From IMG/VR virus record IMGVR_UViG_3300009158_000087, positions 1 to 40,996 of that record: DNA of 40,996 nucleotides; one strand, 5' to 3'. This DNA comes from a virus. The position numbers and the translations under genes were made by a program. This document shows, piece after piece, positions 35,266-40,996 of the stretch. The notes under the pieces are model-generated. The model was not told where the DNA came from and made no database searches. It worked only from the letters and a program-made list of their open reading frames with translations. Each line of letters begins with the position of its first letter. Positions within the stretch are counted from its first letter, which is position 1.

Positions 35266-35976
35266 TCACACCAGTTGAAGGTATTTAGAAGTTCCCGATG
35301 CATTCCCTGTAACGGAAGTGGTCACTCCAGCTGGAAGAGCGGCAGAAGAACTAATCACAATTACCACTCCACCACCTGCTGGCGATGTTGCATTAGCGGA
35401 GATAGTTGCAGATCCAGATGTAGGAGGAGTGATGTATCTTGCAGCAACAATGACAACACCTCCACCTTCTTGTGATGTTCCGCCTGCACCCCCGCGAAGA
35501 AACGTTGGCGTGGTTGTTGTTGCACTGACTGCATAACCTTTGATCGCTTGCCATGGAACGTCGTAGTAGTTTGAACTACCAAGACCAGCAATAGGTGCTG
35601 TAGCTGTCTGTGTTGATGATGCACCACCAAGACTGTTTGTGACGGGCGTATTTGCTGCTCCGCCTTGAGCAATGGATCCTGATGTTGAAAAGCCAGTAGT
35701 AAAACCAATAACGGACGATGCATTGAGCGTAAGGATATTCTTAACAAATAGTCTGTAGCCAGCAGTCTTGAGTGTTACGCTTGCATTGATGGTCAGGTTG
35801 TAGCAATAAATGTCTCGAGTCATTGTGTAAACCGATGATGAGGGGGCCATGGAAAGAATGGTTGTGGTGCCATCAAGAGTGACAGAACCATCCATCCCTG
35901 TCCCGTATACAGGGTCCGGAGAGTCGATGAACGATGCCATCGCACTAGGTGCCCCATATCTAACTAATCCCGACAT
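35266..35976 (-). CDS. Short Gly-rich fibre, paralogue of the His-rich fibre (236 aa)
   Basis: A 236-residue protein starting MSGLVRYGAPSAMASFIDSP. The N-terminal domain (VYGTGMDGSVTLDG, RDIYCYNLTINASVTLKTAG, YRLFVKNILTLNAS) matches the first 100 residues of the His-rich fibre, and the end (GGGVVIVISSSAALPAGVTT) matches its C-terminus. The middle is Ala/Thr/Gly/Ser-rich (GGAANTPVTNSLGGASSTQT). It is therefore a compact version lacking the histidine insert. The DNA is GC-richer than that of the His-rich copy, suggesting a different history. It is probably a fibre or adhesin subunit in the same tail-fibre assembly. The stop lies one base before the next ATG. Confidence 0.72.
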   Translation of the reverse strand: MSGLVRYGAPSAMASFIDSPDPVYGTGMDGSVTLDGTTTILSMAPSSSVYTMTRDIYCYNLTINASVTLKTAGYRLFVKNILTLNASSVIGFTTGFSTSGSIAQGGAANTPVTNSLGGASSTQTATAPIAGLGSSNYYDVPWQAIKGYAVSATTTTPTFLRGGAGGTSQEGGGVVIVAARYITPPTSGSATISANATSPAGGGVVIVISSSAALPAGVTTSVTGNASGTSKYLQLV

Positions 35977-35977
35977 T

Positions 35978-36337
35978 TTATGTTTCTTCTATTCCAACCA
36001 CAGTTATGTTAACAGAAGTAGCAGAACTACAAAGAGCAGCTAATTGATCACTATTTGTAGCATTTGCTGTTGATCCATTGTTGTTTAAGACTAATGAACA
36101 GTTGAAGGACATTGATTCATTTGCCGCAAGCGACATTGCGCTAATGATATCATGAGTTGCTGCTTCAGCTACTCCTAATGGCTTTAATCTAACCGTAACA
36201 GTTTTTGCGGATGCTGTTGTATTAGTTAAAATTATTTGTTTAACGATTGTAGTAGTGCTGATCGGAACTGTATAGTAAATGGCAGAAGATGCCGTTAACT
36301 GTGCGGGACCAGCAAGTCGTTTTTGTGTAATTGCCAT
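35978..36337 (-). CDS. Small beta-rich virion protein in the fibre module (119 aa)
   Basis: A 119-residue protein starting MAITQKRLAGPAQLTASSAI, then IYYTVPISTTTIVKQIILTN. Alternating strands include KTVTVRLKPLGVAEA, ESMSFNCSLVLNNNG and SVNITVVGIEET. Proteins with a K-R-L-x-G-P start and a YTVP strand are common small structural proteins near fibres in aquatic and actinobacterial phages (from memory, not checked). The gene begins directly after the collagen-like fibre; its GGAGGT ribosome site lies in the last codons of that gene (ATGGAGGTCATCTAAATG). Likely role: fibre connector or capping protein. There are no enzymatic motifs. Confidence 0.68.
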   Translation of the reverse strand: MAITQKRLAGPAQLTASSAIYYTVPISTTTIVKQIILTNTTASAKTVTVRLKPLGVAEAATHDIISAMSLAANESMSFNCSLVLNNNGSTANATNSDQLAALCSSATSVNITVVGIEET

Positions 36338-37555
36338 TTAGATGACCTCCATGAAAAATCTAATTTCTGTATCTCTAGCTCTACCATAAAATTGAGCAGC
36401 TGTTACATTATTGGTAACCGTTAAACTACTTAAAGTTCCGACTGATGTAAGTGAAGATAGGGTTGTTACTGCTGTATTAACAAGTGTACCACTTGTTGGC
36501 AGAGTTACGCTAGTGGTCCCAGTTGTTGTTAGGGTTAACGAGTTTGCTCCAGAAGTAACAAAATTTCCAGCTAAAGTAATAGTATTTGAACCATTATTAA
36601 CTCCAGTACCACCATAAGTAGGACCTAGTAATGTTCCATTCCAAGTTCCTGTGACTATCGTACCTAGTGAGGTAATATTAGTTGTTGCCGCATTGACCCA
36701 ATTAGTTCCGTTGTATCTTAAAATTTGAGCAGTTGAAGGACTTGTAATGACAGTATCAGACAAGTCATCTAATGTTACAGTACCTATGCTCCCAGAAGGT
36801 CCTGTTGGCCCAGTTGGCCCTGTAGGGCCAGTGGCTCCAGTCGCACCTGCTGGTACTAAGAAGTTAAATGTAGCAGCACTTGATGAACCGACATTGGTAA
36901 CAGAGGCTGAAGATCCAGCTGCGCCTGTTGTTGTAGTTCCTACTGTTATAGTAGCGGCTGAACCGGTAGGGCCTGTAGGACCAGTAGGGCCTGTAGGACC
37001 TGTTGGGCCAGCTACCGTAGAAGCAGCTCCTGTAGGGCCAGTTGGACCTGTTGGCCCAGTAGGGCCAACAGAACCAGTAGTTGCCGTGTCTGCCCAAATG
37101 ATACTAGTGTCAATAGGAGCTGTAGCTTGAACTACTATCCCAGAAGGTCCAGTAGGGCCCTGCTGGACTCCTGCCGTCGCTATATAGACTGATACCCTGA
37201 CCGAGCTAGCGGATGGTGGAGAATCAAAATAAACGGTTATAATATTGCTAGAAGTGGCTTCCCATGATGTTAAAATTAAACCATATGGAGAAGCAGCTTC
37301 TCTAACAGTAACACTTACATCTCTGCTACCAAAGTTATGAGTCAGTACAAATGAAGTACTAGTTCCATCACCTATTGTGGCGTTGTAAACTGTTCCTGCA
37401 AGGTTTACTGCACTTGTAAACTCTACTACGTTGTTTGAACTGTTTTTATAAAATAGTTTTCCATCAGCATAGTTGATTGCTAATTCGCCATATTCTAAAG
37501 ATGAAGGCGTTGAAGATGGTGTGCTTGTACGTTTAAGTTTAATTGTATTTGCCAT
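36338..37555 (-). CDS. Collagen-like tail fibre (405 aa)
   Basis: The protein starts [20 protein letters not shown], a virion-attachment type N-terminus shared with the 688-residue fibre. A beta domain follows ([20 protein letters not shown], about 67-87), then Gly-Pro-Thr collagen-like blocks at residues 133-139, 164-176, 183-198 and 237-254. The remaining part has fibre strands ([26 protein letters not shown]) and ends abruptly with [18 protein letters not shown]. Collagen blocks in phage fibres form triple helices that make long flexible shafts. A consensus sigma70-like promoter lies about 55 bases upstream. The Pro-Thr repeats are possible substrates for the prolyl hydroxylase-like enzyme at 32461-33066; that is a hypothesis. 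Confidence 0.8.
   Translation of the reverse strand: MANTIKLKRTSTPSSTPSSLEYGELAINYADGKLFYKNSSNNVVEFTSAVNLAGTVYNATIGDGTSTSFVLTHNFGSRDVSVTVREAASPYGLILTSWEATSSNIITVYFDSPPSASSVRVSVYIATAGVQQGPTGPSGIVVQATAPIDTSIIWADTATTGSVGPTGPTGPTGPTGAASTVAGPTGPTGPTGPTGPTGSAATITVGTTTTGAAGSSASVTNVGSSSAATFNFLVPAGATGATGPTGPTGPTGPSGSIGTVTLDDLSDTVITSPSTAQILRYNGTNWVNAATTNITSLGTIVTGTWNGTLLGPTYGGTGVNNGSNTITLAGNFVTSGANSLTLTTTGTTSVTLPTSGTLVNTAVTTLSSLTSVGTLSSLTVTNNVTAAQFYGRARDTEIRFFMEVI
36788..37078 (-). repeat. Gly-Pro-Thr (collagen-like) codon repeats
   Basis: The fibre gene contains clustered 9-base units encoding Gly-Pro-Thr (minus strand GG-CC-AC type), in three main blocks: about 36788-36848, 36962-37010 and 37028-37078. 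Units are near-identical with third-base variation, so slippage could change the length of the shaft. Confidence 0.75.
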
Positions 37556-37578
37556 CTATTGCCTTAAGTCAAATATGT

Positions 37579-37594
37579 GTTTTAAAATTAAAAC
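37579..37594. repeat. AT-rich inverted repeat in the fibre leader
   Basis: The sequence gttttaa-aa-ttaaaac is a 7-base inverted repeat around two bases, lying between the sigma70-like promoter and the start of the collagen-like fibre. It could be an operator or only AT-rich spacing; no known binding site is recognised. Confidence 0.25.
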
Positions 37595-37608
37595 TATATA
37601 TATTCTAT

Positions 37609-37637
37609 ATTATAGCTTTAGAATGTGCCACCGTCAA
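37609..37637 (-). promoter_or_regulatory. Consensus sigma70-like promoter before the collagen-like fibre
   Basis: On the minus strand TTGACG (37632-37637) is followed by 17 bases and a perfect TATAAT (37609-37614), with the start expected about 45 bases before the ATG at 37555. The -35 box lies in the last codons of the 688-residue fibre. Spacing and both hexamers match the bacterial vegetative consensus, so the gene may be read by unmodified host polymerase. Confidence 0.55.
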
Positions 37638-39684
37638 GGACATAGTTACCAGCAGCTACGTTGTCCAATACTGAGCTGTAAGCTTGTACGTTAGTTCCAA
37701 TGGCTAATCCAAGGGCCGTACGGGCTCCTGAATCAGTTGTAGCACCAGTACCACCATAAGCTATAGCTACTGCTGTGCCATTCCAAGTACCTGCAGAAAT
37801 TGTTCCAAGGGTTGTGATACTGTCATCGCCAGTATACGTGCCACCAGCCACTGCAGCGAGTGTAGAGTTGTAGGCCTGTACGTCAGAACCAATTGCTACT
37901 CCAAGGGCTGTACGAGCTCCTGAGGCGGTCGTAGAGCCAGTTCCACCGTAGGCAACCCCTACAGCAGTGCCTTGCCATGTTCCAGTTGCGATTGTTCCAA
38001 CTGAAGTAAGGCTTGATGCCGTTACTCCTGAACCAAGAGTAGATCCACTAAGAACAGAAGTTCCATTGATTTCATATACTTTTCCGGTTAGAAGGTTCAT
38101 GTTTTCAGATGAAGTCCATGCGTCAGTTGCATCAACCCAGTTAAAGGTCTTGTCTGTTGCGCCCCTAAGGGTAAGACCACCACCATCAGCACCTGCGTCT
38201 GTTGGGCTTGCGACTGAACCAAGCTCGATGTTCTTATCATCAACCGTGATTGTAGTTGAGTTAATTGTAGTTGTTGTACCGTTAACTGTTAGATCACCCG
38301 AAAGAACAAGGGATGTACCAGTAGCAGCACCAATGTTTGGTGTTACAAGAGTTGGCGTATTAGCAAATACTAATGCTCCAGTACCAGTTTCATCTGAAAG
38401 GACTCCAGCAAGTTCTGCTGAAGATGTTGCTGCAAAAGCTGAAAGCTTATTTTCCGTAAGTGCCACAGTACCAGTTGCATCTGGAAGTGTGATTGTTCTA
38501 TCTGCGGTTGGATCTGTGACAGCAAGTGTTGTCTCATGGGCATCAGCAGTTGCACCTTCAAAGACTACCGAACCATCATTGAATACTGCTCCAGTTATTA
38601 CTGGGCTAGTAAGTGTCTTGTTGGTAAGTGTTTGAGTGTTCGTAGTTCCAACTACCGCACCAGTTGCACCATGTGCTTCTGTTGCTGATGTATGAGTCGT
38701 TAGATTACCTGCAACTGTTGAAGCTGAACCGTACGCATCATAGGTATTTGCCGTTACTGAAATTGCACCTGTAGCATCAGTGTAGGTAAGGCCTGTTCCA
38801 ACTGCATTTCCAACTGCATCTTGTGCTGCTTCTGCAAAGTCTGTAATTGCACTTGCTGCAATTGAAATATTTGCTGTTCCAGCTGCGGTCAAGCGACCTT
38901 GGGCATCTACTGTAAAGGTTGATACTGCTGTAGCTGAACCATAAGATCCAGCAGTTACTGCAGTATTGTCAAGGTCTAAAGTTAGCGTGTCAACTGCAGA
39001 AGCTGTTGATGTCAATCCTGTGCCACCAACTACTCTAAAGGTATCTCCACCAGAAATTGTTAAATCTGAACCACTATCTGCATCTACCGTAAATGAAGTA
39101 GATATAGCAGCTGTTCCAGCTGCGGTCAAACGACCTTGAGCGTCAACCGTAAAGGTTGGGATTGCACTAGCAGAACCGTATGATCCAGCTGAAACTGAAG
39201 TATTGTCAAGATTAATCGTAACTGTATCTGTTGCAGAAGCTGTTGAACTTAAGCCAACTCCACCAGAAACAGTTAAGGTGTCACCACTGGCTATGTTTTG
39301 AGTCGTTCCACTATCACCAGCAAAAGTTAATCCACTAAATCCACTGACGGCAGAAACTGCTGAGTCTACATATGCAGTAGTAGCTACTGATGTTGAGTTA
39401 TTGTTAGCTGACTTTGTAGTTGCGGTTGCAGAAGCACCTAGTGCTACAGTGCCAGAGAATGTTTTATTTCCAGAAATTGTTTGAGTGCTAGTTAATGTAG
39501 CAAATGCACCAGATCCAGCTATAGCTGGAATGGTCGTTGCCGTGCCACCTGCACCACCAGTTCCTTTACCATAATACAGAATGTCATCAACTTCATTGTA
39601 AGCAAGTTCTGCATTTTCGAGAGAGGATGGCGCACCGGCTGATCCTCCTGAGGCTCTTCTTTTAATTCTGATTGTATTAGCCAT
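37618..39684 (-). CDS. Large repetitive tail fibre (688 aa)
   Basis: It starts MANTIRIKRRASGGSAGAPS, the same anchor type as the collagen-like fibre. The body is Ala/Ser/Thr/Gly-rich beta fibre with no Cys residues. Two copies of a unit around SYGSA(S/T)A..TFTVDAQGRLTAAGTA lie at about residues 167-196 and 241-270. Two copies of GTW(N/Q)GTAV-type units with YGGTG, ARTALG and AIG occur near the end. The motif QTLTNKTLTSPVI and the strand ATTINSTTITVDD-type are common in cyanophage and other tail fibres. The ribosome site is GGAGGAAAT before the ATG. The gene is visibly GC-rich (hand-counted lines at 50-60 percent), unlike the AT-rich cassette, which may reflect high expression or transfer. Confidence 0.82.
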   Translation of the reverse strand: MANTIRIKRRASGGSAGAPSSLENAELAYNEVDDILYYGKGTGGAGGTATTIPAIAGSGAFATLTSTQTISGNKTFSGTVALGASATATTKSANNNSTSVATTAYVDSAVSAVSGFSGLTFAGDSGTTQNIASGDTLTVSGGVGLSSTASATDTVTINLDNTSVSAGSYGSASAIPTFTVDAQGRLTAAGTAAISTSFTVDADSGSDLTISGGDTFRVVGGTGLTSTASAVDTLTLDLDNTAVTAGSYGSATAVSTFTVDAQGRLTAAGTANISIAASAITDFAEAAQDAVGNAVGTGLTYTDATGAISVTANTYDAYGSASTVAGNLTTHTSATEAHGATGAVVGTTNTQTLTNKTLTSPVITGAVFNDGSVVFEGATADAHETTLAVTDPTADRTITLPDATGTVALTENKLSAFAATSSAELAGVLSDETGTGALVFANTPTLVTPNIGAATGTSLVLSGDLTVNGTTTTINSTTITVDDKNIELGSVASPTDAGADGGGLTLRGATDKTFNWVDATDAWTSSENMNLLTGKVYEINGTSVLSGSTLGSGVTASSLTSVGTIATGTWQGTAVGVAYGGTGSTTASGARTALGVAIGSDVQAYNSTLAAVAGGTYTGDDSITTLGTISAGTWNGTAVAIAYGGTGATTDSGARTALGLAIGTNVQAYSSVLDNVAAGNYVLDGGTF
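37683..37998 (-). repeat. Two 124-bp direct repeats in the large fibre gene
   Basis: Copies lie at 37683-37806 and 37875-37998. Both encode a strand with YGGTG, SGARTALG and AIG, and differ at scattered bases. They look like duplicated fibre modules and could recombine to change the fibre length. A related module ([15 protein letters not shown]) occurs in the collagen-like fibre. Confidence 0.7.
38877..39246 (-). repeat. Two 133-bp direct repeats in the large fibre gene
   Basis: Copies at 38877-39009 and 39114-39246 match over their full 133 bases with scattered, mostly third-position differences. They encode the TFTVDAQGRLTAAGTA unit and the following STASA(V/T)DT strand. They point to tandem module duplication within the fibre. 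Confidence 0.7.
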
Positions 39685-39685
39685 T

Positions 39686-40003
39686 TTAGTAATTTCCTCC
39701 GTCGGTTAAGTTTATTTCAGGGTAATTGACCCATTTAGAGCCGTTATATCTCAGGACATTTCCTGTTGCAACAGATGTAATAGTAACGTTAGTTAATCCG
39801 TTTAGACTCTCTGATGCAGATATTCTATCCTTAACTGTTAAGTAAGACCCTGCTGGATTAAAACCCAATACTGTCTGTATCGCCTCTATGGCGTCATTAG
39901 CGTTAGCATGCTGCAAATGGTGTGGAACCGTTACAGAATCTAGAGTGTCAGTTGCTGAAGGATTCTGCAAAACGTCTAAAGAATTTGGATAATTTGTAGC
40001 CAT
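39686..40003 (-). CDS. Small fibre-module protein (105 aa)
   Basis: A 105-residue protein starting MATNYPNSLDVLQNPSATDT. A helical part (HLQHANANDAIEAIQTVLGF, about residues 28-47) precedes a strand ending VLRYNGSKWVNYPEINLTDG. That end resembles [17 protein letters not shown] in the collagen-like fibre. Small proteins with the VxxHxxxHxxANDAIxAIQ helix are common companions of phage fibres; I know the type by sight only. It stops one base before the start of the 688-residue fibre, with a TAAAATG-type junction, so co-translation is likely. It may cap or connect fibres. Confidence 0.72.
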   Translation of the reverse strand: MATNYPNSLDVLQNPSATDTLDSVTVPHHLQHANANDAIEAIQTVLGFNPAGSYLTVKDRISASESLNGLTNVTITSVATGNVLRYNGSKWVNYPEINLTDGGNY

Positions 40004-40012
40004 TATAAACCT

Positions 40013-40423
40013 TTACAAAGATATAATTTTATTTGAATCGTTACTCCATACTATAGTAATGTTAACTTGTGTACTTATACCTGCAAAAGGTACTCCTGTT
40101 GCAGTATCTATATATGCTATCAATCTTGAGGTAGCATCTGCTCCACTGTCTACATACAGTATGAGTGCATTGAAAGCATAACCTGGATAATTGGTGATGT
40201 TTATGTCATTGGCATCTAAAACCCCTAAAACATTTTGTACATTAACTAATGCGGCAGATCTTGTTTTTATGGAGGAAGATGGGATATCTGAAACAAATTG
40301 GTGCGCGTTTTGAGAAAGAGTATAAGTGCTGTCTACAAAAAGTATTTTTAAAACTTGAGAAGAAACATTTATTTGACCATTTAATAATGATTGTTTAGCT
40401 TTCCCATATATTAAATTAGCCAT
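40013..40423 (-). CDS. Small virion protein in the fibre module (136 aa)
   Basis: A 136-residue protein starting MANLIYGKAKQSLLNGQINV. It has strands SSQVLKILFVDSTYTLSQNA and HQFVSDIP, then a C-terminal part YPGYAFNALILYVDSGADAT, SRLIAYIDTATGVPF and VNITIVWSNDSNKIISL. This pattern (LLNGxI, an FVSDIP strand, ALxxYxDxG, RLIAYIDTATGxPF, W-x-x-x-x-x-K-I end) is a frequent phage structural protein, usually near tail fibres; the recognition is from memory. A late-type octamer TATAAATA lies 37 bases upstream of its ATG. Role: probable virion or minor tail component. Confidence 0.75.
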   Translation of the reverse strand: MANLIYGKAKQSLLNGQINVSSQVLKILFVDSTYTLSQNAHQFVSDIPSSSIKTRSAALVNVQNVLGVLDANDINITNYPGYAFNALILYVDSGADATSRLIAYIDTATGVPFAGISTQVNITIVWSNDSNKIISL

Positions 40424-40425
40424 TA

Positions 40426-40996
40426 TTATATGCCAATGTCTTTTGAAACTATAATTCTATATTTATAATCATTTTCAAAATAAGTAGCTCCAGTAGCAAA
40501 GTAAGAGGGTGTTGCATCTGTGGATGGAAAATCTACATAAACATCAGGCTTCCAAGAGTGAGTAGAAATTTCAGGTTCTAGATTCTGCCACCTAATTGGA
40601 GTTCTTTGTATTCTTTTTCTTTGTATTTTAAAATAGTTTTTATTTAAAAAGTTTGATGCTGGTCTAGCATTAAAACTTATAACAACTCTTCCGTTATTAT
40701 AATCATTATCTAAATAAAAATCTCCATTTTGAGGATCAATTGATTTAATAAAAAAGTTAGGATTTTTAGCAACTACGTGCATGCTTGTGTATGCATCTGC
40801 TCTAATTGAATGATCTTCAATTAGTATCTCTTGTATTTCAGGCACTCTGATAGAAGAGAATGATGACGGTGTTGCGTCATCTGTTTTTGTAAATAAAACC
40901 TGCTCTTCATCAATCAGCTCATTAGCTGCATCAAGGAAACCTTTTACTCTAATAACATAACTTGTATTTGCAGGTAATTTTTTGTCCCAGTACAGA
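40426..40996 (-). CDS. Adhesin/fibre-like protein, 5' end beyond right edge
   Basis: The frame stays open through the right edge: codons at 40846-40996 read LYWDKKLPANTSYVIRVKGF and onward without a stop, so the GTG at 40845 is not the true start and the N-terminus is missing. At least 190 residues are visible. The L-P-A-N-T-S-Y-V-I-R-V pattern followed by D..N.L resembles bacterial Ig-like (Big_5 type) domains. The second part has HVVAKNPNFFIKSIDPQNG and a long beta region ending YFENDYKYRIIVSKDIGI. Such modules are common in phage tail adhesins and tips. It starts the fibre module seen in this window. The stop codon lies 2 nt before the next ATG. Confidence 0.65.
   Translation of the reverse strand, partial: LYWDKKLPANTSYVIRVKGFLDAANELIDEEQVLFTKTDDATPSSFSSIRVPEIQEILIEDHSIRADAYTSMHVVAKNPNFFIKSIDPQNGDFYLDNDYNNGRVVISFNARPASNFLNKNYFKIQRKRIQRTPIRWQNLEPEISTHSWKPDVYVDFPSTDATPSYFATGATYFENDYKYRIIVSKDIGI
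40460..40467 (-). promoter_or_regulatory. T4-type late promoter octamer before the 136-aa virion gene
   Basis: The minus strand reads TATAAATA inside the end of the adhesin-like gene, 37 bases before the ATG at 40423. The distance is nearly the same as for the tube gene copy (38 bases). Being inside an AT-rich coding stretch, it could be chance. Confidence 0.45.

Noticed and set aside
35265-35303. Longer start for the His-rich fibre (ATG at 35303)
   Set aside because: It would overlap the preceding gene by 38 bases, and the added residues have no match in the paralogue, whose start aligns with the ATG at 35264.
36780-37080. CRISPR-like array
   Set aside because: The 9-base periodicity is in-frame codon repetition of a fibre protein, without spacers.
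36747-37130. Plus-strand open frame encoding a Gly-Pro-Val-rich protein
   Set aside because: It is the antisense of the Gly-Pro-Thr repeats of the collagen-like fibre; low complexity keeps both strands open. All genuine genes here are on the minus strand.
37967-38635. Plus-strand open frame of 222 codons
   Set aside because: Lies wholly inside the repetitive 688-aa fibre on the other strand, with Val/Pro/Ser-rich composition typical of antisense of Ala/Thr/Gly coding; no ribosome site and no neighbours on that strand.
40843-40845. GTG as start of a 139-aa protein at the right edge
   Set aside because: The same frame continues open to base 40996 with Ig-like sequence, so the gene begins outside the window.

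Overview
This window looks like part of the genome of a large tailed phage with a contractile tail (myovirus type). Every supported gene lies on the minus strand, packed with short gaps or small overlaps, so transcription runs from right to left. There are no rRNA, tRNA, transposase, integrase or CRISPR signals, and no gap longer than 300 bases. The DNA is AT-rich overall, with a few clearly GC-richer genes (main sheath, main tube, some fibres). Three TATAAATA octamers, the T4-type late promoter sequence, sit 28-38 bases before start codons, which suggests T4-like late transcription. The host cannot be read directly. Fibres with MANTI(K/R)(I/L)KR starts and a viral flavin halogenase recall aquatic phages, including cyanophages, but the tail genes do not look like canonical T4 gp18/gp19 types.

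Layout in transcription order. (1) 40996-33705: a fibre and adhesin module. It holds an adhesin-like protein cut by the right edge, two small structural proteins, a large repetitive fibre, a collagen-like (Gly-Pro-Thr) fibre, a small beta protein, and two paralogous Gly-rich fibres, one carrying a dense histidine-rich insert. (2) 33689-28795: an AT-rich, tightly coupled nine-gene cassette. It encodes a flavin-dependent halogenase, a 2-oxoglutarate/Fe(II) oxygenase, a probable DUF6065-type protein, two small paralogous proteins, three unknown proteins and a tryptophan-rich membrane protein. (3) 28742-24754: neck or connector proteins and a second sheath-like protein. (4) 24670-20797: the main sheath and three related tube-family proteins, with a terminator after the main tube gene. 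(5) 20743-7163: two paralogous tail-assembly chaperones, a 2202-residue tape-measure candidate, a 1659-residue protein and two small proteins. (6) 7149 to the left edge: a giant tail or baseplate protein of at least 2383 residues that runs off the window.

Most genes appear to build one long contractile tail: connectors, sheath, tube family, chaperones, tape measure, baseplate and receptor-binding fibres. The unusual part is the halogenase/oxygenase cassette placed between fibre genes and neck genes. It may modify a host metabolite or peptide, or possibly a virion protein. The best new leads are this cassette, its Trp-rich membrane protein, the histidine-rich and collagen-like fibres beside it, and the repeated gene duplications (three tubes, two sheaths, two chaperones, paired fibres).
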